Positions 7,062 through 13,317 of a DNA stretch of 13,317 nt are shown in pieces. Under the pieces are notes generated by a model, which saw only the letters and a list, made by a program, of their open reading frames with translations, was not told the origin of the DNA and did no database searches. The position numbers and the translations under genes are program-made. Position 1 is the stretch's first letter. Each line of letters starts with the position of its first letter. Origin of the DNA: Acidobacteriaceae bacterium (GTDB lineage: Bacteria > Acidobacteriota > Terriglobia > Terriglobales > Acidobacteriaceae); assembly GCA_003133425.1 (NCBI GenBank), contig PKXI01000226.1:1-13317 (forward strand), written 5' to 3'.

Positions 7062-7093
7062 TGCCACACTTGGCAATCAAAATTCAATTGAAT
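7062..7093 (-). promoter_or_regulatory. Two palindromes upstream of the antitoxin gene
   Basis: Directly before the MNT start lie TGCCA/TGGCA (7062-7066 and 7071-7075, four bases apart) and a perfect 12-base palindrome ATTCAATTGAAT (7082-7093). Toxin-antitoxin operons are often autoregulated through such sites, so these are operator candidates. The AT-rich palindrome could also serve the convergent end of the CE15 gene. No good promoter is evident. Confidence 0.3.
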
Positions 7094-7097
7094 AAGA

Positions 7098-7116
7098 CTC
7101 CCCCAGCATTCGGGAG
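7098..7116 (-). terminator. Possible terminator of the CE15 gene
   Basis: On the minus strand, 18 bases after the CE15 stop codon, CTCCC and GGGAG (7112-7116 and 7098-7102) can pair over a 9-base loop and are followed by TCTTATT. The stem is short and the T-run imperfect, so it is only a plausible terminator. Confidence 0.35.
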
Positions 7117-7133
7117 AGTAGTTAAGAGACCCG

Positions 7134-9956
7134 CTACCGGCCCTGTGTTTGCGCCGCCGCGTTTTTCTCCCCCGGCCCGTGCTGATACCGCCCCGCGAAC
7201 TCCAGGAAGAACGGCCAGTTTGGCGCCGGCGTGTGCCCGAACTGGTGCTGCCGGAACGCCAGATCGCCCGCGTCGAGGTCGGTCTGAATCGGCGGGAACT
7301 CCGTCGTCCCCAAATCCTTTTTGCCCAGCAGCCGATAAACTGGCCCCGCTCCCACTACCCCAAGAAACTCGCCCATGGAGTCCGCCCACTCGTCCCCTGC
7401 GGTATTCGATCCCACGCCGATAAACACCGGCCGCGGCGCGCACAGCGCAATCAGCTCATGTGCATCCACCGGCAGATCGCCCGTGTCGAGCGGGCCGCCA
7501 TACTTGATGAAGTTGCCGGCCATCCAGTAGTAGAAAGTCGGCGCAGTGGTCAGGTTTTCAAGCTGCTCGCCCATCACATGCCGGTAGAGTTTATCGCCGC
7601 CCGTACCTGCCGAGCTGATGTAAGCCACGGCAAAGCGCGGATCGTAGGCCATCGTCACCAGCGCTGCCTTTCCAAATCTCGAGTGGCCTTCAATGCCCAC
7701 CTGTTTCGCATCGACCGCCTTGTCGGTTTCGAGATAATCCAAGGCCCGGCTCGCGCCCCATGCCCAGGCGCGCAGCGTGCCCCAATCTTCCGGGCTGCGC
7801 GATTGTCCCTTGTTCACGAGCCCGATAATGCCGGCGTTAAGCCCCGCGCCATTGTCGTCCTGAAAGCTGGTTGGCAGCAGAATCGCGTATCCCCACCCCT
7901 TGGCCAGCACCTGCTGTTGCCAACTTGGCCCCGTGTTGCCCGGACCGCCGGGAATCATCTCCGGAATGCTGCTGGCAATGGCCGACATGAACTCCTGGCT
8001 GAAGGCCAGCTCCATGATCACCGGCACGGGTCCAGCTGCACTCTCCGGAGTCGTGAGCACCAGGTCGACGTTCACCGTAATCGCCGGATCGGCCGAGTTA
8101 TCCACGCGGCCAGCAAGACGCTTGGTTACCACCGGCACTGCGCCAACCGTTTCATGCTTCGTGTCTGTGACCTCCCACGTCACCTTGGGTGTGTGCGCAG
8201 GCATGCGACCCACAACTTCGCGATCGAAATCTTCCACAATTTCCGGCCGCCGCTTTGCCCACCAAACCTTCGCAGACGTCACGGGTTTACCGTTCTTCAG
8301 TTTTAGCGGATCAGGCAGCGTTGGATAACGGTTCGCCTTCGATTCGTCGTAGTTCACCGCGTTGGGAGATTTGGGATCGTGGCTGGCCGGAGGACGAAGC
8401 TGCTTGATGCCGAGCAGATCCATCATGTGCTGATGGTCCTTGATTGCCGCATCGCGCTGCGCCAACTCATCGACGGTAGGCGCGCGCTGCCCTTGCGCTG
8501 CTCCCGCTGTGTGCAGGTAGCGCGCGGCGAAGATGAGAAACGTGGGCCAGTTCGGCGCCGGCGTGTGTCCGCCGGTGTGTTGCCGGAAGGCCACATCCCC
8601 ATCCGTCAGCGGCGTCTCAATCGGCGGAAACTCCGTCGTGCCCATGTCGCGCTTGCCCAGCAGCCGATACACCGGCCCCGCGCTCGCAGCCGCCAGAAAC
8701 ATTCCCTTGGCGTCGACCCATCCGTCTCCCTTGAGGGCGCCGCCGGAGACGAAGACCGGCCGCGGCGCACACATCGCAATCAGCTCATGCGCATCCACAG
8801 GCATGTCGCCGGGCGTCAGCGGCCCCGCGTACTTCATGAAGTTGCCTGCCATCCAGTGGTACTCGTTGCTGCCGGCCACGTTGCCCACCTGCTCGCCGAA
8901 GATGTGCCGGTAGAGCTTTGCCCCACCCTCGCCCGACGAGCTCACATACGCAATCGCCAGCCGCGGTTCATAGGCCATGGTCACCAGCGTGGCCTTGCCG
9001 TAGCGGGAGTGCCCCTCAAGGCCAATCTGCTTCGCGTCCACCGCTTTGTCGGTCTCAAAATAATCGATCGCCCGGCTCGCGCCCCAGGCCCAGGCCTTCA
9101 GCGTGCCCCAGTCGTCCGGCGCGCGCGGCTGGCCCTTATTTATCAGGCCGATAATGCCTTCCGTCAACCCGGCGCCGTTGTCTGCCTGGTAGCTGGTAGG
9201 CACCAACTCCGCGTAGCCCCAGCCCTTTGCCAGCACCTGTTGCTGCCAGGTCGGCCCCTGATTTCCCGCCCCACCGGCCGCGAACTGAGGAAACCGCTTT
9301 GCCATCTGTGCCATGAATTCGCGGCTGAATCCGAACTCCATGATCACCGGAACCGGTCCTTTTGCATCTGCCGGGGTCGTCAGCGTCAGATCGATGTCCA
9401 CCCTAATCGCCGCCCACGCCGAATTATCGACATGACCCCGCAGTTGCTTTGTCACCACCGGCACATCGCCGTTCTTTTCCTGCGTGGTGCTCACCACCCC
9501 CCACGTCACCTTGGGCTGGTTGGCCGGCGTGCGGCCCAGTATCTCGCGGTCGAAATCCTCTTGAATCTCCGGCCGCCGCTGGCTCCGCCACATCTCAGCC
9601 GAAGTCACCTTCGCGCCGCTCTTCATCACCAGCGGATCGGGCAAGTTCGTATAGACGTCAGCCTTCGACTCGTCGTAGTTGGCCGGGTTGGGTCCATCGG
9701 CATTGCCGCTCGCCCCAGGCCGCAGCGTCTTGATGCCCAGCAGGTCCATCATGCGCTGGTGGTCCTTCTCTGACGCAGCCTGAATCGCCAATTGCTCCGG
9801 TGTCGGTGCTGGACGTGCCGGCGCAGCCTGGACGGGAGCAGGCGCAGCGGCAGCCGGCGCCGCCTGAGCTGCCAGCCTCAACCCGCAAGTGCCGGCCAGA
9901 ACCGCCAAAACCATCGCAGGCACACTGATAGAAACAACCAACCGCGGCATCGTCAT
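7134..9956 (-). CDS. Secreted protein with two tandem CE15-like glucuronoyl esterase domains
   Basis: The product (940 residues) has a signal peptide at about 1-32 (hydrophobic core VVSISVPAMVLAVLAGTCGL), an Ala/Pro linker to about 50, and two alpha/beta-hydrolase domains at about 50-482 and 492-926. Both resemble CE15 glucuronoyl esterases, which cut the ester between lignin alcohols and glucuronic acid on xylan. Nucleophile serines are in GHSRYGK (S317) and GHSRFGK (S759); histidines in GHTPAPNWP (H464, H908). The fungal catalytic Glu position, just before SG-x-GG, is Ser in both; Asp411 and Asp855 (GD-x-W-x-D) are the likely acids, as in some bacterial CE15 enzymes. The domains are roughly three-quarters identical over the catalytic core by eye. 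The ATG at 9956 has GAGG six bases upstream; the frame also opens at a TTG (9968). A related esterase function is possible. Confidence 0.78.
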   Translation of the reverse strand: MTMPRLVVSISVPAMVLAVLAGTCGLRLAAQAAPAAAAPAPVQAAPARPAPTPEQLAIQAASEKDHQRMMDLLGIKTLRPGASGNADGPNPANYDESKADVYTNLPDPLVMKSGAKVTSAEMWRSQRRPEIQEDFDREILGRTPANQPKVTWGVVSTTQEKNGDVPVVTKQLRGHVDNSAWAAIRVDIDLTLTTPADAKGPVPVIMEFGFSREFMAQMAKRFPQFAAGGAGNQGPTWQQQVLAKGWGYAELVPTSYQADNGAGLTEGIIGLINKGQPRAPDDWGTLKAWAWGASRAIDYFETDKAVDAKQIGLEGHSRYGKATLVTMAYEPRLAIAYVSSSGEGGAKLYRHIFGEQVGNVAGSNEYHWMAGNFMKYAGPLTPGDMPVDAHELIAMCAPRPVFVSGGALKGDGWVDAKGMFLAAASAGPVYRLLGKRDMGTTEFPPIETPLTDGDVAFRQHTGGHTPAPNWPTFLIFAARYLHTAGAAQGQRAPTVDELAQRDAAIKDHQHMMDLLGIKQLRPPASHDPKSPNAVNYDESKANRYPTLPDPLKLKNGKPVTSAKVWWAKRRPEIVEDFDREVVGRMPAHTPKVTWEVTDTKHETVGAVPVVTKRLAGRVDNSADPAITVNVDLVLTTPESAAGPVPVIMELAFSQEFMSAIASSIPEMIPGGPGNTGPSWQQQVLAKGWGYAILLPTSFQDDNGAGLNAGIIGLVNKGQSRSPEDWGTLRAWAWGASRALDYLETDKAVDAKQVGIEGHSRFGKAALVTMAYDPRFAVAYISSAGTGGDKLYRHVMGEQLENLTTAPTFYYWMAGNFIKYGGPLDTGDLPVDAHELIALCAPRPVFIGVGSNTAGDEWADSMGEFLGVVGAGPVYRLLGKKDLGTTEFPPIQTDLDAGDLAFRQHQFGHTPAPNWPFFLEFAGRYQHGPGEKNAAAQTQGR
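7179..8483 (-). repeat. CE15 domain repeat, second copy
   Basis: This stretch encodes the second esterase unit, from APTVDEL to GRYQH. It keeps the serine, aspartate and histidine of the first copy but differs in the substrate-side loops, for example SGEGG in copy one against AGTGG here, and GGALKGDGWVD against GVGSNTAGDEWAD. A linker of about nine residues separates the units. Confidence 0.85.
8511..9809 (-). repeat. CE15 domain repeat, first copy
   Basis: This stretch encodes the first esterase unit, from the APT-PEQL segment to the ARYLH that closes the domain. It matches the second unit over its whole length with an offset of 442-444 codons and only a few small gaps, showing an internal tandem gene duplication. 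Confidence 0.85.
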
Positions 9957-9976
9957 AGCAAACCTCAATTCCAGGG

Positions 9977-9997
9977 CGTCTCCTCAATGAGAAGACG
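9977..9997. promoter_or_regulatory. 21-bp near-perfect palindrome in the CE15 leader
   Basis: The sequence CGTCTCCTCA-A-TGAGAAGACG has 10-base arms around one central base, with a single mismatched pair. It lies between the candidate -10 and the ribosome site of the CE15 gene, a typical place for a repressor operator. It could instead form a hairpin in the mRNA leader. Confidence 0.5.
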
Positions 9998-10007
9998 AAA
10001 CGGCCCA

Positions 10008-10036
10008 AGAATATCGATTCACTCCGATTTGAGCAA
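10008..10036 (-). promoter_or_regulatory. Candidate promoter of the CE15 gene
   Basis: On the minus strand TTGCTC (10031-10036) and TATTCT (10008-10013) are 17 bases apart, giving a leader of about 45 bases before the ATG at 9956. The -10 matches four of six consensus bases and the -35 three of six. The palindrome at 9977-9997 falls just downstream of the expected transcript start. Confidence 0.45.
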
Positions 10037-10071
10037 GAGCGGGCGAGGCACGGCAGTAATGCAGAAGGGTC

Positions 10072-10122
10072 CGGGCTTGAGCCCGTGCATAGATCCATCA
10101 ATATCACCGTGGGCTTTTGCCC
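10072..10122. repeat. Pair of GGGC/GCCC hairpins in the intergenic gap
   Basis: The 260-base gap between the CE15 and barrel genes holds two short GC-rich dyads: CGGGCT-TG-AGCCCG (10072-10085) and GGGC-TTTT-GCCC (10111-10122, followed by CTGAGGG). Their form resembles dispersed extragenic palindromes seen in many bacterial genomes. Whether they recur elsewhere in this genome cannot be seen here. The rest of the gap shows no gene. Confidence 0.4.
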
Positions 10123-10216
10123 CTGAGGGAATGCTCTCTCAAGCTGACCCACTACCCGAGGAACAGGCGCCTTTCTTCCGCTCCGCCTCGTCCCTCTCCA
10201 CACCGGCAGCTTCGCT

Positions 10217-11062
10217 CTAGAACAGAATTCGCGTCTCCGCAATCAGGTTGTGGTTATACGTGTGAAAGCCCGAAGTCGCAATCTGCATGCCGGCGTCGAT
10301 AACCAGGAAAGGATGCGTCGGCTTCCACTCCTTGCGCCGTACCACGTAGAAAGCTGCCGGCGTAACAAAGTTCTGCATCTTCCCGTCGTGCGCTCCGCTG
10401 AAGTAGAAGGTCGCGTTGTTCCCAACCTCGAACCAGATGTGGGGTGTTGCGTGAAGCTGGCCTGCGGTATTCCAGGCAATCGATCGGCCCTGCACTGCGA
10501 TCAGGCCAGTCGGCAGAGTGCCGCCCAGCGCGGAGATCACGTCGAAGCGCCGAAAAGCATAACCGCCTGCAAGCGTCGGCCCGAACGAGTCTGTCGCTCC
10601 TCCGTTCTTGTAACTCCCGGTCGCAAAACAGTGGTTCAGAATAGCCGCTATGTCGAAATTGCCGTGCTTCGCATTCCCCGATGCGATCCGGTACTTGACT
10701 GTCATTGATGTGTCGCCAAACCCATCCATCGCTCCCGCTGTGTTGTGCTGAATGTAGGCCGGCTGAACGTAGTCGAACTCGAAGCGGTTTCCCGAGATGA
10801 GCCCGAAGCCCCGGCCGTTGCCGTAGTTCACCGTCTCCGCATGCGCCGCGGTATACTCGTGCGACACTGACACCCGGGCATACTGGATCAGCCTTGGATC
10901 GGGCGTCACAAGCGGCACGATCCAAGAGGGTTGCAGCGCGCCCATCTCGCTATTGTGTGCAATAAACCTTTCCCTGAAAGACTGCTGCCCGCTCACAACG
11001 CACGAATCGGTCATCAACATCGATGCCAACACAAGCGATATGACGATTCCAAACCGGTTCAT
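10217..11062 (-). CDS. Outer-membrane beta-barrel protein
   Basis: From the ATG at 11062, backed by AAGGAAG a few bases upstream, the protein has 281 residues. It has a signal peptide (about 1-25, MNRFGIVISLVLASMLM then a probable cut near VVSG-QQ) followed by alternating polar and hydrophobic strands with many aromatic ends, and finishes in AETRILF, with the C-terminal Phe typical of outer-membrane barrels assembled by BAM. Segments such as MDGFGDTSMTVKYRI, GPTLAGGYAFRRFD and ALGGTLPTG resemble the Phenol_MetA_deg-like/transporter barrel group, whose cargo is mostly unknown. The frame opens further upstream to 11206, but that extension has no signal-peptide character. It stands alone, with no transport partner nearby. 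The barrel call is good; the function is unknown. Confidence 0.72.
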   Translation of the reverse strand: MNRFGIVISLVLASMLMTDSCVVSGQQSFRERFIAHNSEMGALQPSWIVPLVTPDPRLIQYARVSVSHEYTAAHAETVNYGNGRGFGLISGNRFEFDYVQPAYIQHNTAGAMDGFGDTSMTVKYRIASGNAKHGNFDIAAILNHCFATGSYKNGGATDSFGPTLAGGYAFRRFDVISALGGTLPTGLIAVQGRSIAWNTAGQLHATPHIWFEVGNNATFYFSGAHDGKMQNFVTPAAFYVVRRKEWKPTHPFLVIDAGMQIATSGFHTYNHNLIAETRILF

Positions 11063-11450
11063 TTTTTCTTCCTTCTCAAACTGATATGCCATGGCAGCAT
11101 CCCGCTTCTCGGCTCCCGTGAAACGCTCGCCGCCTGTACCCGGCGTCGTGTCCTCGAAACAAGATCCTTCACCATGACGTGACCTTTGTTTCGGCAGTGC
11201 GCACACAGGTCTTCAGCTATTCCGTCTCAGCGAAAATTACATTTTGGATTTGTACCTTCTAATCTACCCGGCGATGCAACAAACCTCCGTGTTCGCAATC
11301 ACCGGCCTGAACCCACTCTGATCCCTTCAACGACCGCGCAGCACATGGCAACGCTGGGGCCTTCTGGCTCCATCACCCATCGCGGCAAGACCTTGCCAAC
11401 TGCGGCCGTTCATTCCCGCAGCGCTCTCCCCTCAGACGCATCGCTTTCCA
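11063..11450. other. Intergenic region between divergent barrel and chemotaxis genes
   Basis: About 510 bases separate the two divergent starts; this part shows no convincing gene. A plus-strand frame through it lacks a ribosome site and any recognisable sequence. It contains a patch richer in A and T (about 11230-11270) that could hold the barrel gene promoter, and a 14-base dyad GGCAAG-AC-CTTGCC (11384-11397). I recognise no riboswitch or small RNA. Confidence 0.5.
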
Positions 11451-11477
11451 TCAAGTTTTTTCCACCACCGCCGATGA
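11451..11477 (+). promoter_or_regulatory. Sigma-28 (FliA-type) promoter of the chemotaxis gene
   Basis: TCAAGTTT (11451-11458), then exactly 11 bases, then GCCGATGA (11470-11477). The enterobacterial sigma-28 consensus is TAAAGTTT-N11-GCCGATAA, so each half matches seven of eight bases with the correct spacing. The leader to the ATG would be about 90 bases. Sigma-28 commonly drives chemoreceptor genes, which agrees with the gene downstream. Confidence 0.78.
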
Positions 11478-11575
11478 CGTATTTGTCTTGGACGCCTGAT
11501 GATCGCATCAAACTGCGCGCCCGGGGTTGCCTGAACAAGATACTGTCGGCCCTGTAAAGGGAAAGGAACCAGTCA

Positions 11576-13294
11576 ATGTCCGCAATCCGCAATCTCCCCA
11601 TCTCCCGCAAATTCATCGTCGCCTTCGGCTTCGTGTGCGTCCTTTGCTGCGTGCTGGGCGCCTACACCTACGTCACCTTCCGGGATATCGCCGTCAAGAA
11701 CCTCGATGTCAGCGACAACGCGGTGCCCGGCGCCCTCTCCCTTGCGGATATTCGGGAAGCGGCCAACACGGTACGCGGCATGGATTATGCAATGCTGCTG
11801 TGCAAGGACGCGGCCTGTCGCTCCGACAGAGCCGACAAACGGCAAAAGGCGCTGGAACAGTATGACGCGGCCTTGAAGATCTACGAACCCACCGTCAGCT
11901 ATCCGGGGGAGCGCGAACTCTACGAGAAGTTCTCTTCCACTTTCGCGCAATACCGCGGGGCCAGCGATCGCACCTTCGCTCTGGCGGAGGCCGGCAAGGT
12001 GGATGAAGCCACGGAGATGTGTTTTGGCAAGGGTGACTCGACCACAGCGCAGTTCAACACGGTCTTGGCCGCGATCACCGAGGACTTCAACCTCAATGCG
12101 AAGTACGCCGCGGAGGAGTCGAGCGCTGTGACCCACTCCGCCAGCCGCGCCACCTGGATCAATTTCGGCGTCACCGTGCTGATTGTCCTGCTCTGCGCGA
12201 TCACAGGCCTCGTCCTCACCCGCCTGATTGCGCCTCCGCTGCAAGCGGCCACGGCCGCTTTGGAGCGGATTGCGGAAAAGGACCTGACGGTGAGCGTCGA
12301 GGAATCCGGCAGCGATGAGATCGGGCGACTCTCAGCCGCCTTGAACTCCAGTGTCGCCTCCATCCGCGCCGTCCTCCAATCCGTAGCCCAGAGCGCGGAA
12401 ACTCTCTCGGCAGCCACAACCGAGATCAGCGCCCGCTCTGAGCAGAGTGCAGGCAACGCCCGCACCGAATCAAGCAAGATCAGCCAGATTGCCGCTGCCG
12501 CGCAGGAAATGACAGCAACCGTCGGCGAAATAAGCCACAACGCAGAAAGCGCAGCCGCATCCAGCCGCGCCTCCGCCGAAACAGCCGATCAGGGCGGAGC
12601 AGTAATGCAGGCCGCGTCCGCCACCATGGAAAAAATCGCCGCCGCCACCAGCTCCGTCTCCGAAAAAATGACCTCGCTCGCCCATCGCTCTGAGGAGATC
12701 GGCAAGGTCGTCAACGTGATTCAGGAGATCAGCGAGCAGACCAACCTGCTGGCACTCAATGCGGCCATCGAAGCGGCCCGCGCAGGAGAGCATGGACGCG
12801 GCTTCGCGGTAGTCGCGGGTGAAGTCCGCCGCCTTGCCGAGCGCACCAAGGGCGCAACAGAAGAAATCGCCGGAACCATTCGCAGCATCCAGGAAGAAAC
12901 CCGCGAGACCCTCGAAGTGATGCATGAAAGCCGCTCAGCCGTCGAAACCGGGATGCAGGAAACCTCCCGCGCACGGCACAGCCTTGTGGCCATTATCGAG
13001 TCCTCCAGGCAGGTGGAGCACCAGATCAACCTGATAGCCACAGCGGCGACCGAACAGACCGCCGCGTCCGGCGAAATCTCGGAATCCGCCGGACAGATTT
13101 CGCTGTTGTCCAACGAGACAGCGCAAGGCGCCGAAGAGGCTGTCGAAGCACTCAGAAACCTCGCTTCGCTGGCCAGCGATCTGGATGGCATGATTCGACA
13201 GTTCCGCCTGGAAGGAGATCGCCAGCCCGGCGGAACGTTCGCCAGCAGCAAGCAGCCCATGCACCGGCCCGCCCTGCGCCCCGCACACTCGTAA
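11576..13294 (+). CDS. Methyl-accepting chemotaxis protein
   Basis: This 572-residue chemoreceptor senses a periplasmic signal and controls CheA/CheW and so flagellar rotation. The order is: first membrane helix at about 13-33, a periplasmic four-helix-bundle-type sensor at about 34-192, second helix at about 194-216, HAMP at about 217-270, then the long cytoplasmic coiled coil to about 545. The hairpin tip is plain: [20 protein letters not shown] at 385-404, followed by [19 protein letters not shown]. The C-terminus (RPALRPAHS) lacks the NWETF-type CheR/CheB tether. The sensor domain has cysteines at 76, 81 and 149, unusual for this domain. AAAGGAA precedes the ATG by seven bases. A sigma-28 promoter lies upstream. 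The ligand is unknown, and no other chemotaxis or flagellar gene is in the window. Confidence 0.96.
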   Translation: MSAIRNLPISRKFIVAFGFVCVLCCVLGAYTYVTFRDIAVKNLDVSDNAVPGALSLADIREAANTVRGMDYAMLLCKDAACRSDRADKRQKALEQYDAALKIYEPTVSYPGERELYEKFSSTFAQYRGASDRTFALAEAGKVDEATEMCFGKGDSTTAQFNTVLAAITEDFNLNAKYAAEESSAVTHSASRATWINFGVTVLIVLLCAITGLVLTRLIAPPLQAATAALERIAEKDLTVSVEESGSDEIGRLSAALNSSVASIRAVLQSVAQSAETLSAATTEISARSEQSAGNARTESSKISQIAAAAQEMTATVGEISHNAESAAASSRASAETADQGGAVMQAASATMEKIAAATSSVSEKMTSLAHRSEEIGKVVNVIQEISEQTNLLALNAAIEAARAGEHGRGFAVVAGEVRRLAERTKGATEEIAGTIRSIQEETRETLEVMHESRSAVETGMQETSRARHSLVAIIESSRQVEHQINLIATAATEQTAASGEISESAGQISLLSNETAQGAEEAVEALRNLASLASDLDGMIRQFRLEGDRQPGGTFASSKQPMHRPALRPAHS

Positions 13295-13297
13295 ACT

Positions 13298-13317
13298 GTG
13301 GGTGCCCCAGGTCTCGC
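13298..13317. repeat. Possible first arm of an intergenic inverted repeat, cut by the window end
   Basis: Just after the chemoreceptor stop the sequence reads GTGGGTGCCCCAGGTCTCGC and the window ends. From memory, CCAGGTCTCGC-like arms head inverted repeats between genes in acidobacterial genomes; the second arm would be GCGAGACCTGG. Only one arm is visible, so it may instead be the start of a terminator or ordinary sequence. Confidence 0.25.

Noticed and set aside
7052..7087. TTG start for the MNT antitoxin
   Set aside because: The added 12 residues are not typical and the codon lies within a perfect palindrome; the ATG at 7051 gives normal family length.
8379..9773. Long plus-strand open frame (464 codons) opposite the CE15 gene
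   Set aside because: It lies wholly antisense to a well-supported duplicated esterase, has no recognisable motif and is rich in Arg, His and Pro, as expected for the shadow of a GC-rich gene.
10111..10122. GGGC-TTTT-GCCC as a terminator of the barrel gene
   Set aside because: The stem is only four bases and no T-run follows on either strand.
11063..11206. N-terminal extension of the barrel protein
   Set aside because: The 48 extra residues are polar and would bury the signal peptide; the ATG at 11062 has AAGGAAG upstream.
11186..11557. Plus-strand open frame of 123 codons before the chemoreceptor
   Set aside because: No ribosome site or family resemblance, and the sigma-28 promoter lies inside it.

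Overview
The window (13.3 kb, GC-rich) looks like chromosomal DNA of a soil Acidobacteriota, probably Terriglobia. This is an inference from gene content: a yceD-rpmF-plsX core operon whose PlsX opens with a GSDKAP-type motif, a large periplasmic CE15-like esterase, a MacB/FtsX-type permease, and short GC-rich dyads between genes. No rRNA, tRNA, CRISPR array, transposase or integrase gene is visible.

Layout. Positions 56-1051 (minus) encode a zinc-dependent medium-chain dehydrogenase. Divergent from it, 1306-2580 (plus) encodes a MacB/FtsX-type ABC permease whose end overlaps an unannotated 54-residue single-pass membrane protein (2573-2737). Facing these is a minus-strand core cluster transcribed in the order yceD (4520-5071), rpmF (4222-4410), plsX (3031-4095) and a Trm112-like zinc-ribbon protein (2774-2980). 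It links ribosomal protein L32 with phospholipid synthesis. A near-consensus promoter sits so close to yceD that its mRNA may be leaderless. A heptamer tandem repeat (2995-3036) spans the plsX stop.

Positions 5280-7051 form an accessory patch that looks less GC-rich by eye: a Schlafen/AlbA_2-domain protein (plus), then on the minus strand an intact MNT nucleotidyltransferase antitoxin whose HEPN toxin partner survives only as an N-terminal fragment.

Positions 7134-9956 (minus) encode a secreted 940-residue protein made of two tandem CE15-like glucuronoyl esterase domains, preceded by a candidate promoter and a 21-bp near-perfect palindrome. Positions 10217-11062 (minus) encode an outer-membrane beta-barrel protein. 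The last gene (11576-13294, plus) is a methyl-accepting chemotaxis protein with a very good sigma-28 (FliA-type) promoter about 100 bases upstream, which suggests a motile organism. The window ends inside what may be one arm of an intergenic inverted repeat.

The strongest leads are the sigma-28 promoter, the MNT antitoxin with a broken HEPN gene, the duplicated CE15 enzyme with its leader palindrome, the 54-residue overlapping membrane protein and the heptamer repeat. I did not find a clearly new multi-gene system.
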